Positions 14,606-22,913 of a stretch of 64,000 nucleotides of DNA are shown in pieces. Both the position numbers and the translations under genes were made by a program. The stretch lies in assembly GCA_017405945.1 (NCBI GenBank), contig JAFQZL010000032.1, positions 17,391 to 81,390 of the forward strand. The letters are read 5' to 3'. This stretch comes from Acidaminococcaceae bacterium (GTDB taxonomy: Bacteria; Bacillota; Negativicutes; Acidaminococcales; Acidaminococcaceae). A model generated the notes under the pieces. It saw only the letters and a program-made list of their open reading frames with translations, had not been told where the DNA came from and ran no database searches. Within the stretch, counting starts at the first letter, position 1. Each line of letters begins with the position of its first letter.

Positions 14606-16144
14606 TCATTTAACCTGCAGAAGGAGCTCCTGCAGCAGGTTCCAGGTTTTGGGGATGGAATGCAGATACAGCGTTTCCTTCGGGGAGTGGACATCTTTTA
14701 AGTCCGGGCCGATGCTGATCATATCCAGTTCCGGATTCATTTTGGCAAAGGTGCCGCATTCCAGTCCGGCATGCACGGCGACTACGTTGATGTCTTCGCC
14801 GTTGAGTTTTTTGTAGGCCTGTTTTGCCAGCGCCAATAGCCTGCTGTTGGGATTATAGGGCCAGGGATCTGCCATTTTGATACATTCTGCCTCATATCCG
14901 CACTCTTTTGCCAGTGCCAGCTGGGAGTTTACAATCTGTTCTTCCAGTTCTCCTACTGAACTGCGAATATAGGTTCGGGCAGAAAACCCGTCTTTATCCA
15001 GTTTCAAAAGCCCCAGATTGGAAGAACTTTCTACTAATCCTTCCATGTCCTTCGACCAGGTATTCACGCCGTTGACGATCTTGTCCAGAAAGATAACCGC
15101 GCGGTCCCGGTCATGTTTTGACAGTACCTGTTCCGCTTTCGGCACGTCTGTAAGCACAAGCTGGAAGTCTTCTTCAATGCCCGCGAATTTTTTACGCAGT
15201 TCGCTGCCAATGCCTTCTACTGTGTTTTTCAGTTTTTCTTTGTCTTTCCCGTTGATTACCATGACGGCCTCTGCTTTGGCAGGAATCGCGTTGGCCGCGG
15301 TGCCTCCGTAGAAGGAAGCCAGTTCGAAATCCTGCCCCCTGTCGCGGAGGGCTTTCAGAAGGCGGGCCATGGCGATGATTCCGTTGCATCTTCCTTTGTT
15401 GATTTCAACGCCGGAATGTCCGCCTTTCAGATTCTTGATTTCCAGCCTGACCGTTGTGTCGCCTGTCGGTTTCTGCATGGTGGCGGTTCCGGTTGCTTTC
15501 ACGGAATCGCCGGCGGCCGTGCTGACCAGCACCTGCGTGGAATCTTCATTGTCCAGGTTGATGAAATAACGTACACCGGCCAGCCAGTCAGGGCTCATGC
15601 CGAACGCGCCTTCCATGCCGTCTTCCTCATCCGTGGTGATGATGACACGGAGGGGGCCGTGTTTCATTTCACCTTTGGCTGCCAGCATGATGATGGAAAC
15701 ACCGGCGCCGTCGTCGCCGCCCAGGGATGTGCCGTCCGCCGTCAGCGTTCCTTCTTTATCATTCCGTATGATTTTGATGGGGTCCTTCAACGGATCGTAG
15801 GCTACGCCTTCGGCTGCTGCGCAGACCATGTCCATATGGCCCTGCAGTATGACCGGGGGCAGCGCTTCATAACCGGGTGTGGCTGGCACCTGGAACATAA
15901 TGTTGTTCTGTTTGTCCTGCTGTACCCTGAAACCCTGCTTTTCTGCCCAGCCCGCCAGAAAATCGCTGATCAGCCGTTCGTGGTGGGACGGTCTCGGCAC
16001 CATGGCCAGCAGTTTCATGTTTTCAACAACTTTATCGATGATTTCCTGATTCTTATCGCCTGCACCGGCTGCCGCGCTGACGCCGGGGACCATTCCGGCA
16101 AGCAGCAGAAACACAGCAATCAGAATCCGCAAACACTTTTTCAT
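14606..16144 (-). CDS. pepD: Exported aminoacyl-histidine dipeptidase-like M20C peptidase
   Basis: 512 residues. The PepD/M20C metal sites are all visible: GHMDMV (H103, D105), the GGDDGAG aspartates, TTDEEDGMEGA, NLDNED and a late VHAGLECG. A lid/dimerisation domain is marked by GGHSGVEINKGRCN and YGGTAANAIPA. Family members hydrolyse Xaa-His and other dipeptides and are usually cytosolic; here residues 1-24 form a signal peptide (MKKCLRILIAVFLLLAGMV..SAAA), so this one probably works in the periplasm, like the C69 peptidase at 743. Single gene by layout. Confidence 0.88.
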   Translation of the reverse strand: MKKCLRILIAVFLLLAGMVPGVSAAAGAGDKNQEIIDKVVENMKLLAMVPRPSHHERLISDFLAGWAEKQGFRVQQDKQNNIMFQVPATPGYEALPPVILQGHMDMVCAAAEGVAYDPLKDPIKIIRNDKEGTLTADGTSLGGDDGAGVSIIMLAAKGEMKHGPLRVIITTDEEDGMEGAFGMSPDWLAGVRYFINLDNEDSTQVLVSTAAGDSVKATGTATMQKPTGDTTVRLEIKNLKGGHSGVEINKGRCNGIIAMARLLKALRDRGQDFELASFYGGTAANAIPAKAEAVMVINGKDKEKLKNTVEGIGSELRKKFAGIEEDFQLVLTDVPKAEQVLSKHDRDRAVIFLDKIVNGVNTWSKDMEGLVESSSNLGLLKLDKDGFSARTYIRSSVGELEEQIVNSQLALAKECGYEAECIKMADPWPYNPNSRLLALAKQAYKKLNGEDINVVAVHAGLECGTFAKMNPELDMISIGPDLKDVHSPKETLYLHSIPKTWNLLQELLLQVK

Positions 16145-16202
16145 TTGAGCCCCCCAACTCTGTCAGTTGACACAATCAACTGACGCAATCATTACATTTT
16201 GA

Positions 16203-16230
16203 AAAAGCGCCCCGGGAAAGAGGCGCTTTT
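16203..16230 (-). terminator. Terminator of the Tm-1-like gene pair
   Basis: AAAAGCGCC (16203-16211) and GGCGCTTTT (16222-16230) with T/A-runs on both sides; works for the minus-strand transcript. A 14-nt direct repeat (TTTATCAGTTCTGT) lies at about 16249 and 16271. Confidence 0.75.
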
Positions 16231-16296
16231 CCTTTTATGTTGTTGTTTTATCAGTTCTGTATATTGTCTTTTTATCAGTTCTGTGTGGTGACAGTT

Positions 16297-17127
16297 TTAT
16301 TTGGTGATTGCCTTGAAGGCTGCGGCCTGTTTGGTCATGCCGCGTTCGGAAGCCAGGCGTTCAATGGAGGAAGCGCCGAAGAAGCCGTCGATTTCCGGAA
16401 CGTTTTTGATGACGTAAGCTGCGTCTTCGGGATCGGCGATGGGACCACCGTGGCAGATGACCATGATGTCGGGCCGTACGGAGCGGCCGGCTTTGATGAT
16501 CTCGCGGATCTTCACGCAGCAGTCGTCCAGGGTAACTGCGGTTTCGGCGCCGATGGAGCCTTTGGTGGTCAGGCCCATGTGGGCGACCAGGATGTCAGCG
16601 CCGGCTTCCGCCATGGCTTTTGCCTGTTCGGGATCGAAAACGTAGGGACAGGTCAGCATGTCAAGTTTGTGGGCTTCGCGAACCATTTCCACTTCCAGCC
16701 CGTAACCCATGCCGGTTTCTTCCAGGTTGGCGCGGAACTTGCCGTCGATAAGGCCCACAGTCGGGAAGTTCTGTACGCCGTTAAAGCCCTGGTCCTTCAG
16801 CTGTTTGAGGAAGAGGTCCATGACACGGAAGGGGTCGGTGCCGCAGACGCCTGCCAGCACAGGTGTTTTCTTTACGATGGGGAGAACTTCGCAGCCCATT
16901 TCCTGTACGATGGCGTTGGCATCGCCGTAGGAGAGGAGGCCTGCCAGGGAGCCGCGGCCGGCCATGCGGTAACGGCCGGAGTTGTAGATGATGAGGATAT
17001 CCACGTCGGCCGCCTCGCTGCACTTCGCGGTAATGCCGGTGCCGGCGCCAACGCCTACCAGGATTTTGCCCTGGGCGATCTGGGCTTTAAAGTCTTTTAA
17101 GATTTCTTCTCTGGATTTTCTTAACAT
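16297..17127 (-). CDS. Phosphoenolpyruvate hydrolase-family TIM-barrel protein (Tm-1 C-terminal half)
   Basis: 276 residues. Features: [81 protein letters not shown] and [14 protein letters not shown]. This is the PF09370 PEP-hydrolase-like TIM barrel, which in the plant virus-resistance protein Tm-1 is fused C-terminal to a UPF0261 domain. Here the partner domain is a separate gene 147 bp upstream on the same strand, so the pair probably forms one operon and one complex. The reaction in bacteria is not established. Confidence 0.85.
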   Translation of the reverse strand: MLRKSREEILKDFKAQIAQGKILVGVGAGTGITAKCSEAADVDILIIYNSGRYRMAGRGSLAGLLSYGDANAIVQEMGCEVLPIVKKTPVLAGVCGTDPFRVMDLFLKQLKDQGFNGVQNFPTVGLIDGKFRANLEETGMGYGLEVEMVREAHKLDMLTCPYVFDPEQAKAMAEAGADILVAHMGLTTKGSIGAETAVTLDDCCVKIREIIKAGRSVRPDIMVICHGGPIADPEDAAYVIKNVPEIDGFFGASSIERLASERGMTKQAAAFKAITK

Positions 17128-17274
17128 TGCATTTTCCTCCTTTTCAAATACATAATTACATCAGGTCAGGTAAACGTTCATCTCATTTGCCGCATAAAAC
17201 AATCTTGCCGCATAAAACAATCAAATCACGCAAAGTTTTTCCGGTCTGAAAAAACAGTCCGGTCGCGCGTAAAT

Positions 17275-18489
17275 TTATTTCATCAGGGCCAGCAGTTTCT
17301 TCGCCGCGGTGATGGCAAAGTCTTTATCGTTTATGTTGTTGTCCATCTCCACGATTTTTACATGCGGGTTGGTAATGCCTTTTTTCAGTGTTTCATACAG
17401 GGCGGCCCGTTCTTCCGGCCCGTCGAAGGGCTGGCCTGCCGCGTCGATCATGGATACGCCCTTGAGAGGAAGCAATACTTCCATGTCCACGGCCGCCTGG
17501 TTCCATTTCTCCGCCAGACGCTTGCCGATCTCAATGTTCTCTTCTTTGGAAGTCCGCATCAGGGTGACGGTGGGATTATGCTTGTACAGGTTGCGGCCGG
17601 CGAATTCTTTCGGCACCGTATCCCAGGGTCCGAAGTTGACCATATCCAGCGCGCCCACGGAAACCACCTGCGGGATCTTGTTGCGGATGGCAGCCTCGCA
17701 GCGCGTGGGGCCGGCAGCGAGAACGCCGCCTACTACTTCGTCGCACCATTCCGTGGTGGTGAGGTCCAGCACGCCGGAGAAGAAGCCTGCGTCGATAAGC
17801 GCTTCCATTGTTTTTCCGCCTGTGCCTGTCGCGTGGAAGACGAGCACTTCGTATCCGTTTTCTTCCAGATACGCCTTGGCCTGGTCAACACAGGGGGTCG
17901 TTACACCGAACATGGTTGCCGCGATCAGGGGTTTGGCTTCCGCCGTATCCGGTTTCAGCTGTTCTTTCAGGCCTGCCATCCCCGCCACAGCCAGCACGGC
18001 GTTCCGGAAAATGGTCTTGGAAATTTTGTTCAGCCCGGCTACGTCCACGATGGAAGGCATCATGATAATATCGCTGGTCCCCACATACTGGGAAACGTTA
18101 CCGGAGGCCATGGTGGAAACCATTACCTTGGGGACCCCGATGGGGAGCGCCCGCATGGCCGGTGTAACCAGTGAGGTTCCACCGGATCCGCCGCAGGAGA
18201 TAATGCCGTCGAACTTACCCTGGGCGTAAAGCTGGGGAATCAGTTTCTCCATGCCTTTGGAAAGGGCTTCCGTTGCGGTGGCCCGGTCCTTCCGGGCAAC
18301 GATGGCATCGATGTCATAGCCTGCCGCCGCCGCGATTTCCTTATTGCTTACATCCGGTTCGAAGGCAGGCGCGAACACGCCGGTGTGGATCATGAAGGCT
18401 TTCATTCCTAATTCTTCTACCAGGCCTTTGATATAAAAGAACTCCGCGCCTTTTGTATCAAAGGTTCCGGCTACTGCAATTGTTTTCAT
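17275..18489 (-). CDS. Tm-1-like ATP-binding domain protein (UPF0261)
   Basis: 404 residues. ATG 18489 is preferred over ATG 18495, because AGGAG ends at 18496. The start MKTIAVAGTFDTKGAEFFYIK, followed by ISCGGSGGTSLVTPAMRALPIGVPKVMVSTMASGNVSQYVG and VFHATGTGGKTMEALIDAG, then PEEFAGR-type NLYKHNPTVTLMRT, identifies the UPF0261/Tm-1 N-terminal ATP-binding domain. It precedes the TIM-barrel partner gene. Expected location: cytosol. The intergenic stretch to its partner contains a short direct repeat of CCGCATAAAACAATC. Confidence 0.87.
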   Translation of the reverse strand: MKTIAVAGTFDTKGAEFFYIKGLVEELGMKAFMIHTGVFAPAFEPDVSNKEIAAAAGYDIDAIVARKDRATATEALSKGMEKLIPQLYAQGKFDGIISCGGSGGTSLVTPAMRALPIGVPKVMVSTMASGNVSQYVGTSDIIMMPSIVDVAGLNKISKTIFRNAVLAVAGMAGLKEQLKPDTAEAKPLIAATMFGVTTPCVDQAKAYLEENGYEVLVFHATGTGGKTMEALIDAGFFSGVLDLTTTEWCDEVVGGVLAAGPTRCEAAIRNKIPQVVSVGALDMVNFGPWDTVPKEFAGRNLYKHNPTVTLMRTSKEENIEIGKRLAEKWNQAAVDMEVLLPLKGVSMIDAAGQPFDGPEERAALYETLKKGITNPHVKIVEMDNNINDKDFAITAAKKLLALMK

Positions 18490-18601
18490 GGACATCTCCT
18501 TTCTTTTCTCACTAAAAAATTACGGTACCGGCTTCCTTTCAATTATATATAACGGAACATAATCTGACAGTGGAACAGCATCAGACATTTAAACAGAATG
18601 G

Positions 18602-18673
18602 TGAATATAATAAAACGGGATCCGTCAAATAGAATACTGAATATAATAAAACAGAATCCGCCAAATAGAATAC
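18602..18673. repeat. 36-bp direct tandem repeat, two copies
   Basis: Copies at 18602-18637 and 18638-18673 differ at only a few bases (CGGGATCCGTC versus CAGAATCCGCC). Each carries a TATAAT box, so the duplication may double a promoter or operator. Confidence 0.75.
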
Positions 18674-18804
18674 AATGAAAAACGTTTCTTCTTTAAATAT
18701 TATATCCGAATTAAAAAAAGAATGCCATATAATTCAAGGATTATTTTATTATTTCAACTTTAAAATGAAAAACGGAGAAGGCGCTTGTGGTATTCTTCCG
18801 TCCG

Positions 18805-18817
18805 TTTTGTTATAATA
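18805..18817 (+). promoter_or_regulatory. Extended -10 promoter TTTTGTTATAATA
   Basis: TG-T-TATAAT with -10 at 18811-18816, about 98 nt before the hydrolase start. The same string occurs before the sensor kinase (33863-33876) and the nitroreductase (60300s). A hairpin AAAACGGA/TCCGTTTT lies just upstream. Confidence 0.55.
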
Positions 18818-18913
18818 AAAAGGAAGCGGAATGCAACGGTCCGGCACAGGCCGGAAAGTGAACGAAATCGATTCAGTTGTTGAATAAACGATAATCAGCA
18901 GGGAGGCGAAAGC

Positions 18914-19741
18914 ATGAAAAGCGGATTGGTAAAAGTCAGCGACGGCGCGCATATCTATTATGAGATGGAAGGCAGCGGTCGCCCGGTTGTTCTGATTCAT
19001 GGCTGGGGCTGTTCCGGCCGGTTTTATAAAAAGAACGTGGAAGGGCTGAAAGACCGTTTCACGGTGGTGACCCTCGACCTGCGCGGCCACGGGCGTTCTT
19101 CCAAGGGCATTGACGGATACCGCATTGACAGGCTGGCGCAGGATATCCATGAAGTCATTGTGTCCCTGGACCTGCATGATATGATCCTGATGGGCTGGTC
19201 CATGGGCGGTCCCACCATGCTTTCCTACTGGAAACAGTTTGGCAAAGAGGAAGGCCGGCTGGCCGGGCTGGGGCTCATCGACATGACGCCGTTCCCCTTC
19301 AGCAGCGGGGAATGGAATTCCCACGGCCTGCGCGATTACAATATGGAAGGCTTTAATGCGTTTGTGGGCGCGATCCTGAAAAACCACGACGGGTTTGTCT
19401 CTGCTTTTGCAAGTAAAATCTTCAAAGACGGCGTGATCCCGGAAGGCATGGACTGGCTGCACGCGGAGCTGATGAAACTGCCGCCGTATCTGGGCATCGC
19501 ATTGTATGGAGATTATTGCTACAGTGATTACACCGATGTGCTGCCCACGATCACGGTACCGGTTCTGGTGGTGTCGGCGGACAGCGGCATTTTCCCGAAA
19601 AGCGTGGAGCAGGGGAAATGGATCGCGGCGCAGATCCCGAAGGGCGAGTTTGTTCCTTTCTATGAAGGCGGGCACCTGCTGTTCTGGCTGGAGGCGGACA
19701 AATTTAACAACGCCGTGGCCGGTTTCGCGGCTAAACTGTGA
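18914..19741 (+). CDS. Alpha/beta hydrolase
   Basis: 275 residues, start after AGGGAGGCG. Nucleophile elbow GWSMGG (Ser96), oxyanion region VVLIHGWGCSG (25-35), LDLRGHGRS (55-62), and catalytic His in YEGGHLLFW near the C-terminus. The acid is probably the Asp in VLVVSADSGIF. The layout resembles chloroperoxidase/esterase-like cytosolic hydrolases. Substrate unknown. The next small gene starts 10 nt after the stop and the inhibitor gene follows closely, so they probably share a transcript. Confidence 0.85.
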   Translation: MKSGLVKVSDGAHIYYEMEGSGRPVVLIHGWGCSGRFYKKNVEGLKDRFTVVTLDLRGHGRSSKGIDGYRIDRLAQDIHEVIVSLDLHDMILMGWSMGGPTMLSYWKQFGKEEGRLAGLGLIDMTPFPFSSGEWNSHGLRDYNMEGFNAFVGAILKNHDGFVSAFASKIFKDGVIPEGMDWLHAELMKLPPYLGIALYGDYCYSDYTDVLPTITVPVLVVSADSGIFPKSVEQGKWIAAQIPKGEFVPFYEGGHLLFWLEADKFNNAVAGFAAKL

Positions 19742-19750
19742 GGGGAAGCC

Positions 19751-19951
19751 ATGATGGAAAAAACAAAACGGGATGTTGTTTTTCTGGTCAAGATTTACGA
19801 TTCCACGGGCCGCCTGCTGCCCATCGTCACGGCGTTTGCTACCCGAAAGGGCGCCGAGGACCATGTCCATAAGTTTTTGCCCACGGACCGTTTTAACGAA
19901 GGGGCTTTTGCCTGCAAGGCGGAGATTGTGGAAACGGAAGTCGGCGACTGA
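19751..19951 (+). CDS. Small conserved-looking protein, unknown
   Basis: 66 residues, AGGGGAAG before the start. Sequence begins MMEKTKRDVVFLVKIYDSTGRLLP and has a mixed alpha/beta pattern with an acidic tail; no signal peptide or Cys pair. Its close packing between the hydrolase and the chagasin-like gene supports it being real. Confidence 0.55.
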   Translation: MMEKTKRDVVFLVKIYDSTGRLLPIVTAFATRKGAEDHVHKFLPTDRFNEGAFACKAEIVETEVGD

Positions 19952-19975
19952 CGGAGACACGGGGAGGTATTGCAT

Positions 19976-20782
19976 ATGAAAAAACTGGTCCTGTTCCTGA
20001 TGCTGCTTTGCTTTTTTGCGGTTGGTCAGAATATGGCGGAAGCAGCGGACGGGAGGAGAACGGGCATGGGATATATTTCCTGGGATGAGAAGACGCTGAG
20101 GCTGGATCTGCGCGCCAACCCTTCCACGGGATTTTCGTGGCTGACGGTATATCAGTCGGAAAATCTGGCAACGGGCAGCCGGCAGTACCAGGGTACAGAT
20201 GATAATAAGGAAGCTACCACGGGCAGTCCCGGGGTGGATCATCTGCGTTTTACGGTGACGGACGATAAGGATGCGTATCTGGTGCTGAAGCTCGCGCGCC
20301 CCTGGGAAGGGGGAGAGACAGGAACGTATCATTCCTATATCATAAAAATGGAAAATGATAAGATTGCGGACGTTGCCTGCCGGGAACGGTTGTTCCATAA
20401 AGATTTTACCTTTGTCGCCGGCGCTCCGGAAAAGAACGAAGCAACCGGGGAAAAAGTGCGGTTTGTGGCATCCGTGCCGAAGGACTGGGAGTATGAAGAC
20501 GCCGCCGGTCAAGACATGCTGGGGTTCAAAGTCAGGCCCCGGGGCAAAGAAGGGTACGGCAGGATCGGCCATCTCCGGGACGGGGTCGCGGCGGATCCGG
20601 GCGAAAACGTGAAAAAAATCATGATTTATAACAAAGAATATACCATGGGACGCTCCGCGGACGGGAACGTTGTCCTGTTTAACCAGGACCGCATCGCCTG
20701 GCTGGGCGGCAGCGCGGACTGGCAGGACGAATATTTTATGGATATCGTGACGATGCTGGATACGGCGGCTTATTGGGAGTAG
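19976..20782 (+). CDS. Exported chagasin-like (I42) cysteine-protease inhibitor with extra C-terminal domain
   Basis: 268 residues from ATG 19976, 8 nt after GGGGAGG. Signal peptide 1-24 (VLFLMLLCFFAV..AEA). The three inhibitor loops of chagasin are visible: NPSTGF (48-53; family NPTTG), the GSPGVD loop (83-88; family GxGG) and RPWEG (108-112; family RPW). Chagasins block papain-type cysteine proteases. A second domain of about 140 residues follows (EKVRFVASVPKDWEYEDAAG onwards to AYWE) and is not recognised. Likely protects the periplasm or acts on external proteases. Confidence 0.78.
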   Translation: MKKLVLFLMLLCFFAVGQNMAEAADGRRTGMGYISWDEKTLRLDLRANPSTGFSWLTVYQSENLATGSRQYQGTDDNKEATTGSPGVDHLRFTVTDDKDAYLVLKLARPWEGGETGTYHSYIIKMENDKIADVACRERLFHKDFTFVAGAPEKNEATGEKVRFVASVPKDWEYEDAAGQDMLGFKVRPRGKEGYGRIGHLRDGVAADPGENVKKIMIYNKEYTMGRSADGNVVLFNQDRIAWLGGSADWQDEYFMDIVTMLDTAAYWE

Positions 20783-20891
20783 GAACGGGCGCTGCTCCGA
20801 AACCCTGCAGCTGCGGGCAGGTTACGGAATACGCAGATCGCTGTTTTCAGTCACGGTTATGAGGAAAAGAAATACAAGGGGGCATTCAGCT

Positions 20892-21722
20892 ATGAAACAC
20901 AGAAGCACGAAAGTTCTGGCGCTCGCTGCGGTTGTTTTGTTTGCTGCCGGCGCGGCGGGAACGGCGCAGGCTGCGGCAGGCCCGGAGAAGCAGATATCGT
21001 TGATCGCGGATCAGGCGAACGTATGGGGTACCGGTTCTTTTTATGAAGATTGGAAAAAAGATAAAGGGTATTGCGCCGTCACCGATCTGGACGGCAACGG
21101 GCGGCTGGAAATTTTCTTTTTACATCGTGTATGCAATCCCGTTCCCCACGCAAACGAGAATGGGTCAAACGAAGAAAAGGGCAGGGCTCTTGTAGCCACC
21201 GTTCCCATAACCATGCGTGTCTGCGGGTTTGAAGTGGGCAAGGATGGGAAAACGCTGGAAGAACTGAGATTCAATTACCCGGACAAAATTGCGCCGCCGG
21301 ATCTGTTTTCGATGCGGGAAGGTTTTTATAATGACGGCGACAAAATCCGTTTTTATAATACAGCAACGTTAAACCGTGTGGGTGACCTTGGCTTTTGTTT
21401 GTACCGGCAAGTCCTGTCACTGAAGAACGGAACAGTGGAGGTCCAGACTATTGGAACGGAATATGGCAACTATGGTCTTTTCAACGACGTTCCCACAGCC
21501 GAGGCCATTTTTGATTATGCCGAAGACCGCTACGGAAAGAAAATGACAGAGCCTGAGATGAACGACTATGTAAAAATGTATGCTGCAGGCGCTGTTCCTG
21601 CGGATTTCAGGATAAACTGGATCTTTCCCGGGCACTGGGAAAAGGCGCTGAAGGATCCCGGCGGCCTGCGTAATATGTTTGCGGAAAGCTGGAAAGGATT
21701 TAAGTTTGAGGTGAAGAAGTAG
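20892..21722 (+). CDS. Exported protein with EF-hand-like calcium loop, unknown
   Basis: 276 residues from ATG 20892 with AAGGGGG 8 nt upstream. Signal peptide ends near GTAQAAA. DLDGNGRLEIFF (about 68-79) is an EF-hand/integrin-type calcium loop (D-x-D-x-N-G). The rest is beta-rich, with VPITMRVCGFEVGKDGKTLEEL and FCLYRQVLSLKNGTVEVQTIG; no family recognised. It follows the inhibitor gene and ends at two successive terminators. Confidence 0.65.
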   Translation: MKHRSTKVLALAAVVLFAAGAAGTAQAAAGPEKQISLIADQANVWGTGSFYEDWKKDKGYCAVTDLDGNGRLEIFFLHRVCNPVPHANENGSNEEKGRALVATVPITMRVCGFEVGKDGKTLEELRFNYPDKIAPPDLFSMREGFYNDGDKIRFYNTATLNRVGDLGFCLYRQVLSLKNGTVEVQTIGTEYGNYGLFNDVPTAEAIFDYAEDRYGKKMTEPEMNDYVKMYAAGAVPADFRINWIFPGHWEKALKDPGGLRNMFAESWKGFKFEVKK

Positions 21723-21789
21723 GAACTTAAAATGCAGAAAAGTTGTGCATTTGAGAGAGTACAATTGAAAGAAAAGTGATTTGCAACAG

Positions 21790-21824
21790 TCCCGGCAGGT
21801 TTTATAAGGATCTGCCGGGATTTT
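21790..21824 (+). terminator. Terminator 1 after exported calcium-loop protein
   Basis: TCCCGGCAG (21790-21798) and CTGCCGGGA (21812-21820), then TTTTG. Confidence 0.85.
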
Positions 21825-21842
21825 GATTCGACAGCAATATGC

Positions 21843-21888
21843 AATCAGGGCGTCCTTCCTGTTGCGAAGGCACGCCCTGATTGTTTTT
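21843..21888 (+). terminator. Terminator 2 in tandem
   Basis: AATCAGGGCGT (21843-21853) and ACGCCCTGATT (21872-21882), then GTTTTT. An inner GAAGG/CCTTC pair lengthens the stem. Confidence 0.85.
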
Positions 21889-22013
21889 AAGAGGAGTGAG
21901 AATGACTGTTTAATTATGGAAGATGGTTTTGTTTAGAAGATAGTTTTGTGTATTTATTATGGAAGAATTAATTATGGAAGGCTGTTTTGCAGAACCGGCT
22001 TTGCGTCTCCGGG

Positions 22014-22664
22014 TTATTCGCCCCGTCTCGCGACGTCTTCTTCGATTTCCGCCTTCCAGTCTTTGGAGATGGGTTTGCGGCAGGCGCGCATGCAGGCCAT
22101 GGCTTCCCCTACGACTTTGTAATTCAGCGCGGTTCCCCGCCTGTCCGATTTGTACCGCACAGCCCGGTCGGCGGAGATGCCGATCCGTCCCGCCGCGCTG
22201 ATGGCGTCAATGTTGGCTCCCAGGAACATGAACTCCCAGTTATGTTTTTCCTGCATCCGTTTTACCAGCCGTTTCACTTTGTCCAGGGTGTATTCCCGGC
22301 TGGAATTTTCTTCCCCGTCGGTGGTGATGACCACGATGGTGTGTTCCGGTTTTTCGTCTTCCGGCAGGCCTTTCTGTACTTTCCGGATGTGTTTTACGCT
22401 TTTGGCTACCGTGTCCAGCAGGGCGGTGCAGCCCCGGGCGTAGTATTCTTTTTCGGTGAGGGGTTTTACCTTTTCCAATGGCACGCGGTTGTGGATTACG
22501 TTCATTTCGCCGTCGAACAGGACGGTGTTTACGATGGCATTTCCTTCCACGTGTCTCTGTTTTTCGATCAGACCGTTGTAGCCGCCGATGGTTTCCGTTT
22601 CCAGTCCGCACATGGATCCGCTGCGGTCAAGAATGAAGAGCATTTCCGTTAATCCTTTTTTCAT
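22014..22664 (-). CDS. VWA-domain protein
   Basis: 216 residues from ATG 22664, with CAGGAGG 8-9 nt upstream; an open frame extends 35 codons further but lacks a start signal. The MIDAS residues are seen as LDRSGSM (D-x-S-x-S), T in CTALLDTV and the late TTDGEENSS. VWA domains bind partners through a divalent metal. The pattern (GYNGLIEKQ, RGCTALLDT, FMFLGANIDA) is that of short free-standing VWA proteins often placed beside stress or ATPase modules. No such partner is adjacent here. Cytosolic. Confidence 0.85.
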   Translation of the reverse strand: MKKGLTEMLFILDRSGSMCGLETETIGGYNGLIEKQRHVEGNAIVNTVLFDGEMNVIHNRVPLEKVKPLTEKEYYARGCTALLDTVAKSVKHIRKVQKGLPEDEKPEHTIVVITTDGEENSSREYTLDKVKRLVKRMQEKHNWEFMFLGANIDAISAAGRIGISADRAVRYKSDRRGTALNYKVVGEAMACMRACRKPISKDWKAEIEEDVARRGE

Positions 22665-22818
22665 GTCTGTTTCCTCCTGTTTTTGAAAAAATGTTACGAA
22701 AAAATCGATTGGTCGCGGAACTCCTGCAGATTTTTTCCGTAAAACGTCACGGCGGTTTTCCGTTCTCATTTCCGTTCTGTTTTTGCAATACCTGCGGCGC
22801 GTTTTGCCGTGCGCGTAC

Positions 22819-22853
22819 TGAAAAAGGCTGCAAGGATTTTTCCTTACAGCCTT
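22819..22853 (-). terminator. Terminator of the LysR gene
   Basis: AAGGCTG-C-AAGG (22824-22835) pairs with CCTT-A-CAGCCTT (22842-22853); on the minus strand the stem is followed by TTTTTC. A perfect GTCGCCTG-T-CAGGCGAC palindrome lies at 22881-22897 between this and the gene end. Confidence 0.8.
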
Positions 22854-22913
22854 ATTGTAAATCAGTATTTATTTGTAGTGGTCGCCTGTCAGGCGACAAA
22901 TCCGGCGCTTGTT

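Larger units (their letters stand above)
18490..18913. other. Divergent intergenic region with a 36-bp tandem duplication
   Basis: 424 bp, AT-rich, no gene. 18602-18637 and 18638-18673 are two copies of a 36-bp unit beginning TGAATATAATAAAAC and ending AAATAGAATAC, each containing TATAAT. Further right, TTTTGTTATAATA at 18805-18817 is an extended -10 promoter for the hydrolase gene. Confidence 0.6.

Noticed and set aside
18749..20572. Long open frame (607 codons) on the minus strand
   Set aside because: It runs antisense to the alpha/beta hydrolase, the small gene and the inhibitor, whose motifs are clear; composition is typical of a shadow frame (many Arg, His, Gln).
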